A stretch of 60,690 nt of DNA from an uncultured Bacteroidota bacterium. Its GTDB lineage: Bacteria > Bacteroidota > Bacteroidia > AKYH767-A > 2013-40CM-41-45. A program made the translations under genes and the position numbers. The notes below the pieces were generated by a model. It saw only the letters and a program-made list of their open reading frames with translations, did no database searches and was not told the DNA's origin. Where the stretch lies: contig CALMQM010000087.1 of NCBI GenBank assembly GCA_937871435.1, forward strand, positions 1 through 60,690, written 5' to 3'. Below are positions 37,935 to 46,663 of this stretch, one piece after another. The stretch's first letter is position 1; the number at the start of each line of letters is the position of its first letter.

Positions 37935-38675
37935 TTAGCTGTTTTGCAGATGGCGAATCATTTCTTCCCTTGCCTTTTCACGCAATCTGGGAATATCATT
38001 TTCAGTCATTCCTGATGTCGAAATAGGTTCACTCCAGATGCATTCCAAAGTCCCGGGAGATAACTCAATCGGATGAAGCGGAGAAAGCAGGCGATCAGAG
38101 TTTTTTATGGTCATCACCGCGAGTGGAACTTGTGCTGCAATCGCCAAACGAAATGCTCCATCATGGAATGGCAATAAAGGATCATTACTTGTATTTCGTG
38201 TTCCTTCAGGACAAAGAAAGACAGAAATATTCTCTTTGATAGACCCCAGCATATTGTCCATACTTTTCACCCGTGCAGCTTTGTTTTTTCGGTCCACGCT
38301 GATATATAATTTACGAATGATGTACCCCAACAATGGAATTTTTGTCAGTTCAGCTTTGGCCAGAAATCGAAATGTATTGTTACAGGCTACGGCATAAGCC
38401 GGAATGTCCAGCAATGAACGGTGGTTTGCAGCGAAAACATACGTGGTTTCAGGATGAATTCGTTCGGCATTTCGGATTTTTACTCTGATTCCGAAAGCCG
38501 GAAACAACAGTTTAGCCCAATTGCGCGAAATGTATCGGTGAGCTATATGTGGAGCTTTGGATTTTGAGGCAAGGGTAAATATCAATACATAACATATGCT
38601 GGAAAGAATCAGGCTCAGCATGAATACAAGTAAGGCAAAGATTCCTAAAAGGTTCCGAAGGATTTTTTTTAACAT
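37935..38675 (-). CDS. 1-acyl-sn-glycerol-3-phosphate acyltransferase (PlsC family)
   Basis: The protein has about 246 residues from the ATG at 38675. One or two N-terminal membrane helices (LRNLLGIFALLVFMLSLILS) lead into an acyltransferase domain with the catalytic NHRSLLD (His85, Asp90) and the glycerol-phosphate-binding FLCPEGTRN (about residue 150). It likely makes phosphatidic acid at the inner membrane. An upstream in-frame ATG at 38726 would reach into the promoter of the divergent peptidase gene and was rejected. A TATGTTTG -7 motif lies 19 bases upstream of the chosen start. About 200 bases to the UbiD gene hold only a weak imperfect repeat and nothing gene-like. Confidence 0.92.
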   Translation of the reverse strand: MLKKILRNLLGIFALLVFMLSLILSSICYVLIFTLASKSKAPHIAHRYISRNWAKLLFPAFGIRVKIRNAERIHPETTYVFAANHRSLLDIPAYAVACNNTFRFLAKAELTKIPLLGYIIRKLYISVDRKNKAARVKSMDNMLGSIKENISVFLCPEGTRNTSNDPLLPFHDGAFRLAIAAQVPLAVMTIKNSDRLLSPLHPIELSPGTLECIWSEPISTSGMTENDIPRLREKAREEMIRHLQNS

Positions 38676-38691
38676 GAATAAAGAATTCCGA

Positions 38692-38722
38692 TTGCAAACA
38701 TAAGATTCTTTTATCTTCGCAA
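38692..38722. promoter_or_regulatory. Two overlapping divergent promoters (plsC-type gene and M1 peptidase gene)
   Basis: Minus strand: TTG (38722-38720), 17 bases, TATGTTTG (38702-38695). Plus strand: TTG (38692-38694), 17 bases, TATCTTCG (38712-38719). Each -33 abuts the other promoter's -7 element, so RNA polymerase could occupy only one at a time. The plus-strand ATG at 38727 is only 7 bases after its -7 element, which predicts a near-leaderless mRNA. Confidence 0.55.
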
Positions 38723-38726
38723 ACAT

Positions 38727-41072
38727 ATGAATCTCCGGAAACTTGGTTTAGGCTTAATTATACTATTGATTTTTTTCGCAAACAAATTGTCGGCGAATAC
38801 TTCTGATACTATTCATGTGAGTCATTACAGTATTGCTATATCCTCAATTGATTTTTTTAATCGATCCATTTCAGGAAAAACTGAGCTTCACATCATTTCC
38901 AGATTAAATTCAGTTCAACAGGTAAATCTAAGGCTCATTAATATGACGGTAGATTCTGTTTTCAATCCAACCCAAACATTAACATACCAGTATCAGGATA
39001 CCATCCTTTCAATACAATTGCCTCAGGCTTTACAAGCCGGTGATTCAACAACCATTACAATTTATTACCATGGTCAGCCTGTACAGGATGGACAGTTTGG
39101 CGGGTTTTATTTTTCTTCCAATTATGCTTTTAATATGGGTGTGGGACTAACTATTAATCCACACAATATGGGCAGTGCATGGTTTCCATGTATAGATGAA
39201 TTTACAGACAAAGCGACCTGTGAATTTTTTATCACAACAGATCAAGGTAGCAAGGCTTTTTGCAATGGAGTACTCGATTCATCCCGGGTAAACCCGGATA
39301 ACACCATCACCTGGCATTGGCAGATGAATCAGCCACTTCCCACTTATCTCATGAGTGTTGCTGTAGCTCCGTTCTACACAATGGAAAAAATATCCTCATC
39401 AGGAATACCCGTTGAATGGGCTATCCTTCCTCAGGATTCTCTTGCTACACAAGCTACATTTGTTCACTTTGACTCAGTACTTGCGGGATATATAAAGGCT
39501 TATGGTCCATATCCTTTTGATAAGGTGGGATTTGTTTCAGTTCCATTCAATGGTGGGGCTATGGAACATGCTACCAGTATCCATATAGGAAAAGTATTTG
39601 TTGATGGTACCCTGAATTACGAAACACTATGGGCACATGAGTTATCTCATATGTGGTGGGGAGATCTTGCAACATGTACTTCAGAACAGGAGATGTGGCT
39701 GAATGAAGGATTTGCTTCTTTCAATGAATTCTATACCACCGAACTGTTATATGGAAAGGAAGCATACATGGATCTGTATCGTGCGAATCATCATCAAATG
39801 GTTCAGCTCATGCATTTGTTGGATTATGGATATTTTGCCTTGAACAATATTCCTCATGCAATTACTTATGGAAATACTGTTTATCTGAGAGGAGCTGATG
39901 TAGTTCACACGCTTCGTAATCTGATGGGTGATTCAGCATTTTTTACAGGATGCAAATCCTATTTTACGAATCGTGCTTTTCAATCTGTCACCAGCAGAGA
40001 TTTTACAGATGAAATGACCGCGGCTATCGGTATTGACCTCAGTAATTTTTACGATGACTGGATTGCTACTCCCGGGTTTTGTCATTTTTCAATTGATTCA
40101 GTAAACGTTTCGGGAAGCATGGGCATTTTTAATGTCAATGTATTCACCAGGCAAAGACAAAAAGGAAATACACATGTATTTAATATGCCGGTAGAGTGTT
40201 CCTTCAGTGATGCAACTCATGATACTACAGTGTTGTTGAACATTAACGCTCCCACAAACGTCTTTCAGGTAAGTTTAAATTTTTACCCTGAATGGATTGC
40301 TCTTGACAAAAAGGAAAAAATCAGCGACGCGATTGTGGATTACTCAAAAGTCATTTCGGATACAGGTCAAATTTCATTTCCTGAAACAGGTGCTTTCCTG
40401 CTGGTGCATGACACAGGCTCCGTCGCATCACATGTGCGAATAGAGCACAATTTTGTTCGTCCGGATAGCTGGATTGGCTCAAACCCAGGCATTGAATTAT
40501 CTACTTACCATTACTATACTGTTGATGGTTTATTTTCATCAGGCTTTTTCGCAGGAGTTAAATTTGAATATGACGGAAGATCATCAGGGAATTCTGCAGG
40601 AAATTTGGATAATGATATTTTAACCGGTATCGAAGACAGTCTGGTTATTTTTTGGAGAGAAGGAGCCGGAAAAGAATGGAAACCCGTTTCATTTCATCTT
40701 GAAATGGGAGCGAGTAATCATGATAAAAGAGGTTTCATTACTGTTGATACATTGAACAAAGGGGAATATGTATTTGGCTATAAGAATTTTTTACTTTCCG
40801 TTGAATCCCAAGTGCTTTCAGTTGAACCAATTCTCCACGTCTATCCAAATCCGGCAAGTGGTTTTGTCCGGATTGTTTTACCTGAAAATGGATTGTCTTC
40901 CGGTATGCTTTCTTTGTATTCTTTCAATGGTGAGCTGTTACGTACAGTAAAGACTTCTCCGGGAAGTACAGAGTTACGTTTTCAACTGGATGAATTGTGT
41001 GGTGGAATGTACTTTTTTACATTTTGTTCTGAACAGAGTCTTCTATGTTCCAGGCCATTTGTTAAGGAATAA
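38727..41072 (+). CDS. Secreted M1-family aminopeptidase with T9SS tail
   Basis: The protein has 781 residues. A signal peptide (LGLGLIILLIFFANKLSA) precedes the M1 beta-saddle domain and the gluzincin catalytic domain. The zinc motif is HELSH (His304, Glu305, His308) with 18 residues to Glu327 in WLNEGFASFNEFY, a perfect HEXXH-X18-E. The exopeptidase motif is GGAMEH (276-281) rather than the classic GAMEN, as in many T9SS-linked relatives. The helix VYLRGADVVHTLRNLMG supplies the usual tyrosine region. The end is a T9SS type A tail (VYPNPASGFVRI, GGMYFFTF). It removes N-terminal residues from peptides outside the cell or at the surface. The S8 peptidase gene follows by 115 bases on the same strand, so secreted protein breakdown is a likely joint role. 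Confidence 0.92.
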   Translation: MNLRKLGLGLIILLIFFANKLSANTSDTIHVSHYSIAISSIDFFNRSISGKTELHIISRLNSVQQVNLRLINMTVDSVFNPTQTLTYQYQDTILSIQLPQALQAGDSTTITIYYHGQPVQDGQFGGFYFSSNYAFNMGVGLTINPHNMGSAWFPCIDEFTDKATCEFFITTDQGSKAFCNGVLDSSRVNPDNTITWHWQMNQPLPTYLMSVAVAPFYTMEKISSSGIPVEWAILPQDSLATQATFVHFDSVLAGYIKAYGPYPFDKVGFVSVPFNGGAMEHATSIHIGKVFVDGTLNYETLWAHELSHMWWGDLATCTSEQEMWLNEGFASFNEFYTTELLYGKEAYMDLYRANHHQMVQLMHLLDYGYFALNNIPHAITYGNTVYLRGADVVHTLRNLMGDSAFFTGCKSYFTNRAFQSVTSRDFTDEMTAAIGIDLSNFYDDWIATPGFCHFSIDSVNVSGSMGIFNVNVFTRQRQKGNTHVFNMPVECSFSDATHDTTVLLNINAPTNVFQVSLNFYPEWIALDKKEKISDAIVDYSKVISDTGQISFPETGAFLLVHDTGSVASHVRIEHNFVRPDSWIGSNPGIELSTYHYYTVDGLFSSGFFAGVKFEYDGRSSGNSAGNLDNDILTGIEDSLVIFWREGAGKEWKPVSFHLEMGASNHDKRGFITVDTLNKGEYVFGYKNFLLSVESQVLSVEPILHVYPNPASGFVRIVLPENGLSSGMLSLYSFNGELLRTVKTSPGSTELRFQLDELCGGMYFFTFCSEQSLLCSRPFVKE

Positions 41073-41091
41073 TGATCCTTAATCTGTTTTA

Positions 41092-41099
41092 TATTTTTG
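41092..41099 (+). promoter_or_regulatory. Candidate -7 element of the S8 peptidase gene
   Basis: TATTTTTG is an exact TAnnTTTG match, but with an unusually long predicted leader of about 85 bases to the ATG at 41188. No -33 TTG is at the normal spacing. An inverted repeat, TTGGTAGA (41097-41104) and TCTACCAA (41170-41177), spans the leader. Confidence 0.4.
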
Positions 41100-41187
41100 G
41101 TAGAAAAAAACATTTTGTCGCCTGTTTCTTCTTTGGATTCTGGTAAATTATAGGTTCCTTTGATTTACATCTACCAAGAAAAAATCC

Positions 41188-44100
41188 ATGAAAAGTGTAT
41201 CAATTATTGTTATGATCTGTGGACTAATGTTCACAGGCCAGTTCGCCATTGCAGCTAATCCTGAGAATAACCGGAATCAGATTTTATTGAAGTCCGGCGT
41301 TATCACTACAACTGAAAATATCTCCGGATTGGTGAATGAATCTCTTCAGTCAGGAGAAATTGTACAAGGGAGATTTTATCGAATTGTTCAGTTTAATTCT
41401 GTGCCTGACAAATCAGCGAAAGAATCAATGCAGGCAGGCGGGATTCGATTTCTGAGTTATATCCCTAACAATAGTTACATCATTTCTTTTCCATCGAATT
41501 ACGACTTACATAATTTAATGTCACATAATGTAAGGACAATGATGAAGATCAGTCCGGACATGAAGTTAGCCAGAGCGCTTGCTGAAAAAAATTATCCTGA
41601 ATATGCAATCAGTTCAATAATCAAAATTGATCTTGTTGTACAATACTTCAGTGATCTTTCTTCCACTTATGTTGAAAGTGAAGTGAGGAATTCCGGATGC
41701 GAAATTATTGCAAGCTATCCTGAGTATTCTCAGTTGCATATTCGGGTTAATATTGAAGATATAAACGCTATTTCAGAAAAGACTTTTATTAAATGGATGT
41801 CTCCCGTTGCTCCACCATCTTCAGCGGATGATACAAAAGGAAGAAGTTTGCATCGCGCGAATTACATCAACGCGGATTATTCAGGCGGGAGACATTACGA
41901 CGGCAGAGGAGTTAGTATTTCACTCGCTGACGATGGTGAAGTTGGTCCGCATATAGATTTTCAGGGACGACTTACAAATTTACTCAGTACAGGTCCGGGA
42001 GGAACACATGGTGATATGACATCGGGTATTGCCGCGGGAGCAGGAAATCTGGATCCAACAAAAAAAGGAATGGGATCAGGCGCCTGGTTGTATGTACATG
42101 ATGTAGGCGCCGGTCCGGATGGTTACGATCATATTTACAATGCCCCTTTGTATTTTACAAATTATGGCGCTGTGATAACATCTACAAGTTACAGTCAGGG
42201 ATGTAATGATTATGATCTGTATTCAAGTACCGGAGATCAGATCGTTCATGACAATCCGCAGATGTCTCTTGTATTTTCTGCAGGCAATAACGGAGGAGGA
42301 GATTGTAATTATGGTGCCGGCTCTCCATGGGGAACAATTACCGGTGGTTTTAAGCAGGGCAAAAATGTGATCGCTTGTGCCAATCTCGATGCATATGAAG
42401 TATTGGACAATTCCAGTAGTCGTGGTCCTTCTGCAGACGGTAGAATCAAACCGGATATTGCTTCGAATGGCGCTGATCAAATGTCTACTGATGAAAACAA
42501 TACCTATCAGGTTGGTGGCGGTACAAGTGCAGCGTGTCCGGGTATTGCAGGAATTTGTTCCGAGTTGTATCAGGCATACCGAGAACTGACCGGAAATCCA
42601 AATCCGGAATCTCCACTCATCAAAGCAGTGTTGTTGAATTCAGCTGAGGACATTGGAAATCCCGGTCCTGATTTTACCTACGGATGGGGCAGAGTGAATG
42701 CATTAAGAGCATTGCAAACATTAGAAGACAATCGGTATACAATGGATTCTGTGGATCAGGGAACTTCCAAAACGTTCAGCATTCAGGTTCCATCAGGAGT
42801 GAATCAGCTTCGTGCAATGGTTTATTGGCTCGATCCGCAAGGTGATCCGTTGGGAACGGTGGCTCTTGTGAATGATCTGGACATGACAGTAAGTATTCCA
42901 GCAGGATCATCGGTTTCTCCATGGGTTTTGGATCCAAGTCCAAATGCAGGTTCGCTTTCTGCCAATGCAGTCAGAGGTGCTGATCATTTGAACAATGTCG
43001 AACAAGTTACGATAGATGCACCTGCAGCCGGAAATTATACTGTGCATATTTCAGGTACAACCATTCCTGCCGGATATCAGCGTTATTACATCGTGTGGGA
43101 ATTCAGAACTGATGCGATCACCCTCACATATCCAAATGGAGGAGAAGGATTTGTTCCGGGTGAATCTGAATGGTTGCGATGGGACGCGTTTGGAAATTCC
43201 TCCACATTCAATCTTGAATATTCTACAGACAATGGATCGACCTGGATTACGATTAATTCAGCCGTTCCGGCAAACTTGCGTCAATACGAATGGGCAATTC
43301 CATCAACTGTTTCTGATCGTGTTCAATTGCGCATTTCGCGTGGACTACAATCGGATGTCACGGATGCAAATTTGTCAATTCTCGGAGTTCCTTCAAACCT
43401 GACGCTGGATTATGTATGTATCGATACACTTCAACTAAGCTGGACCGCTGCAGCAGGAGCAACTGGCTACGAAGTAAGTAAGCTCGGCACGATGTTCATG
43501 GACTCCATTGCACGCACTACTGCCACATCTATTGCACTTCCGATTTCGCAGGCAGATGATACCTGGTTCAGCGTAAAATCTATCGGAACAAACGGTGGTG
43601 CTGGAAGAAGAGCGATTGCAATTCACAAAGCGCCGGGTTTACAAAATTGTTCTTTTGCAACGGATCTTGCTATGGTTGATCTGATCAGTCCACAGGATGG
43701 CAATCTTTTCGGATGTCAGAACCTTGGTGCAGTACCTGTCACCGTGAATTTGAGAAATGATGGAATAAGTATCGTGAATTCATTTACGATCAGTTATACT
43801 GTTAATGGAGGTACACCGGTGACTGAAACATATAATGGTTCCATCGCACACGGTGCTTATTTACAGTATACGTTTTCCACTCCGGTAGATTTTTCTGTCC
43901 CGGGAACCTATACTTTTGAATGTTCCATTTCATATTCAGGAGATCAGAATCCAACGAATGATCTCTCCCAAATCCAGGTGGTCAGTGCATCTGACGCCAC
44001 CATGCCCTGGTCTGAAAATTTTCAATCCTCCTTTCCACCTTCAGGATGGTCGATTCTCAGCTCCGGTACTACTTTTTCCTGGGCGCAGTCAGGTTCAATT

Positions 44101-44799
44101 ACCGGCAGCGATGGAAATCCGACTTCTGCAGCATGGTTTGACAATTATTCCTACAACAATTCCGGAGCAATCGACTTCCTGAATACCATGTTGGTGGACA
44201 TGCAGGCCGCCGGAGCACCACGAATGACATTTGATGTTTCCTATTCAGTTTATTCACCTTACGAAGATGGTTTGCGTGTGGATATCAGCACTGATTGTGG
44301 AACTACATATGTTACGACTGCTTACAATAAGTTCGGTTTGGCTCTCCAAACTGTGGCTACTTCCAATGTTGATTTTACACCTTCGCAGGCAAGTGACTGG
44401 AGAAATGATACAGTTGATCTCACAACCTGGGCCCACAGTCTGGCCCTGTTACGTTTCGCGAACATCAATGATTTCGGAAACAATCTCTATATCGATAATA
44501 TCAATATAGAAAATGATAATGTTGCGGGAACCGGAACGCTGAACAAACTCTCTACATTGGCTGCATATCCCAATCCATCAACAGGTGCTATGCAGGTTAA
44601 AATAAATAACCTTCCTTCTTCAAAACTTTCACTAATAGTATTTGATAGTCAGGGCAGGGCAGTGGTAAATAAATCTTTTGCAAATACTTCAGATGCATTT
44701 ACACACAATCTCGATTTGAAATCGTTTGGTAAAGGAATTTACTTCCTGCGTGTAACGGGAGATTCGAAGAGTTATATGCTGAGGCTCACAATCATTTAA
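41188..44799 (+). CDS. Secreted S8 (subtilisin-type) serine peptidase with T9SS tail
   Basis: The protein has 1203 residues. After a signal peptide (ISIIVMICGLMFTGQFAIA-like, residues 4-23) comes a prodomain-like region (~30-210), then an S8 catalytic domain with Asp249 (SLADDGEVGPH), His274 (GGTHGDMTSG), oxyanion Asn367 (SAGNNG) and Ser447 (GGGTSAACPG). A beta-sandwich domain follows (~515-630), similar in position to the P domain of kexin-type peptidases, then Ig-like (~640-730) and FnIII-like (~735-810) domains, a CARDB-like domain (~830-935), a jelly-roll adhesin-like domain (~940-1115) and a T9SS type A tail (AYPNPSTGAMQV). All catalytic residues are present, so an active secreted endopeptidase is expected. 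It follows the M1 aminopeptidase gene. Confidence 0.93.
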   Translation: MKSVSIIVMICGLMFTGQFAIAANPENNRNQILLKSGVITTTENISGLVNESLQSGEIVQGRFYRIVQFNSVPDKSAKESMQAGGIRFLSYIPNNSYIISFPSNYDLHNLMSHNVRTMMKISPDMKLARALAEKNYPEYAISSIIKIDLVVQYFSDLSSTYVESEVRNSGCEIIASYPEYSQLHIRVNIEDINAISEKTFIKWMSPVAPPSSADDTKGRSLHRANYINADYSGGRHYDGRGVSISLADDGEVGPHIDFQGRLTNLLSTGPGGTHGDMTSGIAAGAGNLDPTKKGMGSGAWLYVHDVGAGPDGYDHIYNAPLYFTNYGAVITSTSYSQGCNDYDLYSSTGDQIVHDNPQMSLVFSAGNNGGGDCNYGAGSPWGTITGGFKQGKNVIACANLDAYEVLDNSSSRGPSADGRIKPDIASNGADQMSTDENNTYQVGGGTSAACPGIAGICSELYQAYRELTGNPNPESPLIKAVLLNSAEDIGNPGPDFTYGWGRVNALRALQTLEDNRYTMDSVDQGTSKTFSIQVPSGVNQLRAMVYWLDPQGDPLGTVALVNDLDMTVSIPAGSSVSPWVLDPSPNAGSLSANAVRGADHLNNVEQVTIDAPAAGNYTVHISGTTIPAGYQRYYIVWEFRTDAITLTYPNGGEGFVPGESEWLRWDAFGNSSTFNLEYSTDNGSTWITINSAVPANLRQYEWAIPSTVSDRVQLRISRGLQSDVTDANLSILGVPSNLTLDYVCIDTLQLSWTAAAGATGYEVSKLGTMFMDSIARTTATSIALPISQADDTWFSVKSIGTNGGAGRRAIAIHKAPGLQNCSFATDLAMVDLISPQDGNLFGCQNLGAVPVTVNLRNDGISIVNSFTISYTVNGGTPVTETYNGSIAHGAYLQYTFSTPVDFSVPGTYTFECSISYSGDQNPTNDLSQIQVVSASDATMPWSENFQSSFPPSGWSILSSGTTFSWAQSGSITGSDGNPTSAAWFDNYSYNNSGAIDFLNTMLVDMQAAGAPRMTFDVSYSVYSPYEDGLRVDISTDCGTTYVTTAYNKFGLALQTVATSNVDFTPSQASDWRNDTVDLTTWAHSLALLRFANINDFGNNLYIDNINIENDNVAGTGTLNKLSTLAAYPNPSTGAMQVKINNLPSSKLSLIVFDSQGRAVVNKSFANTSDAFTHNLDLKSFGKGIYFLRVTGDSKSYMLRLTII

Positions 44800-44820
44800 C
44801 GAAGCATACGAATATTGATT

Positions 44821-44853
44821 CAAAGACCGGTTTTTTAGCCGGTCTTTGTTTTT
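44821..44853 (+). terminator. Rho-independent terminator of the S8 peptidase gene
   Basis: Arms CAAAGACCGG (44821-44830) and CCGGTCTTTG (44839-44848) with a T run (44849-44853). The hairpin's loop and right arm overlap the last codons of the convergent DUF4442 gene, whose stop is at 44835-44837. Confidence 0.85.
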
Positions 44854-45347
44854 ACTTTATCCCACTTTTTAATTTGCCAATTTACTTTTCCTGTACTGAT
44901 ATGATTGCCTTTTATATCGTTTACTTCAACGATCAATTCAATAAAAATTGCATCCTGAGTTTGCAGAGGCGAAAATACTTTTTGTTGATACTCCTGATCA
45001 GGAATATGCAATTCCGCGACAACATGTTCCCTTGCCTGGTAGTGATACACCATGCTCAAATCTTTCATAATAAGTCTGAATGAGTCTGCGCCGACTTTTT
45101 TCGCCAGAGTAATTCCGGCACAAAATTCTGTAAGTGTTGCAAGAGCACAAGCGTGAATTCCTTTCAGGTGATTTTGATTTCTGCGTTTGTATGGTAAAAG
45201 AATTTTTATTCCATCATCAAATACTTCCAGCACTTTGAATCCGTGCGGTGCATTGAATGGAATAGCTCTTGCCAGCGCAAAATTCAGAAGTCTTCTGTGC
45301 AAAGATGAGGTTCTGGATTTATCAAGTAGAAATAATAATCTTTTCAT
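44835..45347 (-). CDS. DUF4442 hot-dog-fold protein
   Basis: The protein has 170 residues without signal or membrane segment. It has the DUF4442 pattern: an N-terminal FALARAIPFNAPHGFKVLEV, KRRNQNHLKGIHACALAT with the conserved HLKGIHACA, and the strand-helix LTEFCAGITLAKKVGADS. These are hot-dog fold proteins related to PaaI-like thioesterases. A thioesterase-type function is plausible but unproven, and no catalytic acid can be named with confidence. Its stop codon lies within the terminator hairpin of the convergent S8 peptidase gene, so the protein's last few residues are partly set by that hairpin. A nitronate monooxygenase-like gene lies 26 bases upstream on the same strand. Confidence 0.87.
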   Translation of the reverse strand: MKRLLFLLDKSRTSSLHRRLLNFALARAIPFNAPHGFKVLEVFDDGIKILLPYKRRNQNHLKGIHACALATLTEFCAGITLAKKVGADSFRLIMKDLSMVYHYQAREHVVAELHIPDQEYQQKVFSPLQTQDAIFIELIVEVNDIKGNHISTGKVNWQIKKWDKVKTKTG

Positions 45348-45373
45348 GAGATGATTGAAAAATATCTGAAAAT

Positions 45374-46384
45374 TTATTTTGTGAGATTATTAAGTTCTAC
45401 CAGGGCACGTTCTGTTTGATCGATGAGTTCTTCCACAATTTCTTTAACAGGTTTGATTTCATGAATGAGTTCAACCGACTGACCTGCGCACCAGAGACTT
45501 TTGTAATTGCCGGGTTTGATGGCATCTTCAAGCCAGTTGAATCCGCGTTTTTGAACAAGCATTTTGAAATATTTCTTGGTTTTCGGATTGTTACTCATCC
45601 ATTTTTCAAACCAGTTTTGTTCAGTTCCGATTTTTTTGGCAAACTCAGTGTTGATGATGGTGCAAGGTGTTCCGCTAATCCGTGTTGTCATGACGATATC
45701 TTCCATTCCCGCATCCACAATTGCTTCCTTGTATTCTTCAGAAACTCCTGCTTCAGTAGAAGCAATAAATCTTGTTCCGCAATAGGCAGCAGACGCTCCC
45801 GCAGCCAAGGCGCTTAATATACTTTTTCCATGAGCAATTCCTCCAGCAGCAAGAACAGGTTTGTCGGGGAAGGTGTTTTTCAAAGTTTCAATCAGAATAG
45901 CCAGAGGAAATGGACCGGCATGACCTCCTGCACCCTGACCCACCGCGATGAATCCATCGCATCCCATATCAAATGCTTTTTTGGCATGTACCAGATTTGT
46001 GACATCACAGAAAACTTTTCCACCATAAGCATGAACTGCATCTACGGTACTTTTCGGGTTTCCAAGAGAAGTGATGATAACCGGTACTTTGTTTTGAACG
46101 CAGATACCAAGATGCTTTTCAAACCAGGGGTTGGATCGTTGAACAATAAGGTTCACGCCATAGCTACCGGGTTTACCTGAACTTTCAGCAAGCAATTTGT
46201 TTAAACTCTTAAGTACTTCATCTAAAGCACCTTCCGTTCGATAATTCAAACTGGGAAAGCAACCCAGAATACCGGCTTCAATCGATGATCGAAGCATGGA
46301 TTCATTGGTCACGAGGAACATGGGAGCCATGATCAATGGAAATCGGATGTTCAGGCTTCGGGTAAGGTCATTTTGGAAGTGCAT
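45374..46384 (-). CDS. Nitronate monooxygenase / 2-nitropropane dioxygenase family flavoprotein
   Basis: The protein has about 336 residues from the ATG at 46384. It folds as an FMN TIM barrel of the NMO type: NIRFPLIMAPMFLVTNESML at the start, GSYGVNLIVQRSNPWFEKHL, GGKVFCDVTNLVHAKKAFDM, FIAVGQGAGGHAGPFPLA with the histidine-glycine signature of the family, and VLAAGGIAHGKSILSALAAG. FMN-dependent enzymes of this class oxidise nitronates, but many homologues act on other substrates or are uncharacterised. It precedes the DUF4442 gene by 26 bases and the two likely share a transcript. A TTG at 46408 allows an 8-residue longer form, which I consider unlikely. Confidence 0.85.
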   Translation of the reverse strand: MHFQNDLTRSLNIRFPLIMAPMFLVTNESMLRSSIEAGILGCFPSLNYRTEGALDEVLKSLNKLLAESSGKPGSYGVNLIVQRSNPWFEKHLGICVQNKVPVIITSLGNPKSTVDAVHAYGGKVFCDVTNLVHAKKAFDMGCDGFIAVGQGAGGHAGPFPLAILIETLKNTFPDKPVLAAGGIAHGKSILSALAAGASAAYCGTRFIASTEAGVSEEYKEAIVDAGMEDIVMTTRISGTPCTIINTEFAKKIGTEQNWFEKWMSNNPKTKKYFKMLVQKRGFNWLEDAIKPGNYKSLWCAGQSVELIHEIKPVKEIVEELIDQTERALVELNNLTK

Positions 46385-46663
46385 AGGAATGGTACGAAGC
46401 CAACACAAAAGGGTTAGCCTTCAACTGCAAAGAACGGAGGCATTTTAATTGTTAATATCCCCTGCAAAATTATTTTTCCACCCTCCTTCAGGTGTAATCA
46501 AATCTCCTAATTTGGCAGGATAAACTCAATTAAAAGGATTGAGCTCGATCCAACATTTTTTGGAAGAGAATGGCTAAAATTGAAGCGCTGATTTCTCTTT
46601 CATCAACAAAATTTGGCATTGAGTTCGGATTTATCTTTTTAATCCGGTCCAGTATACTCTCTA

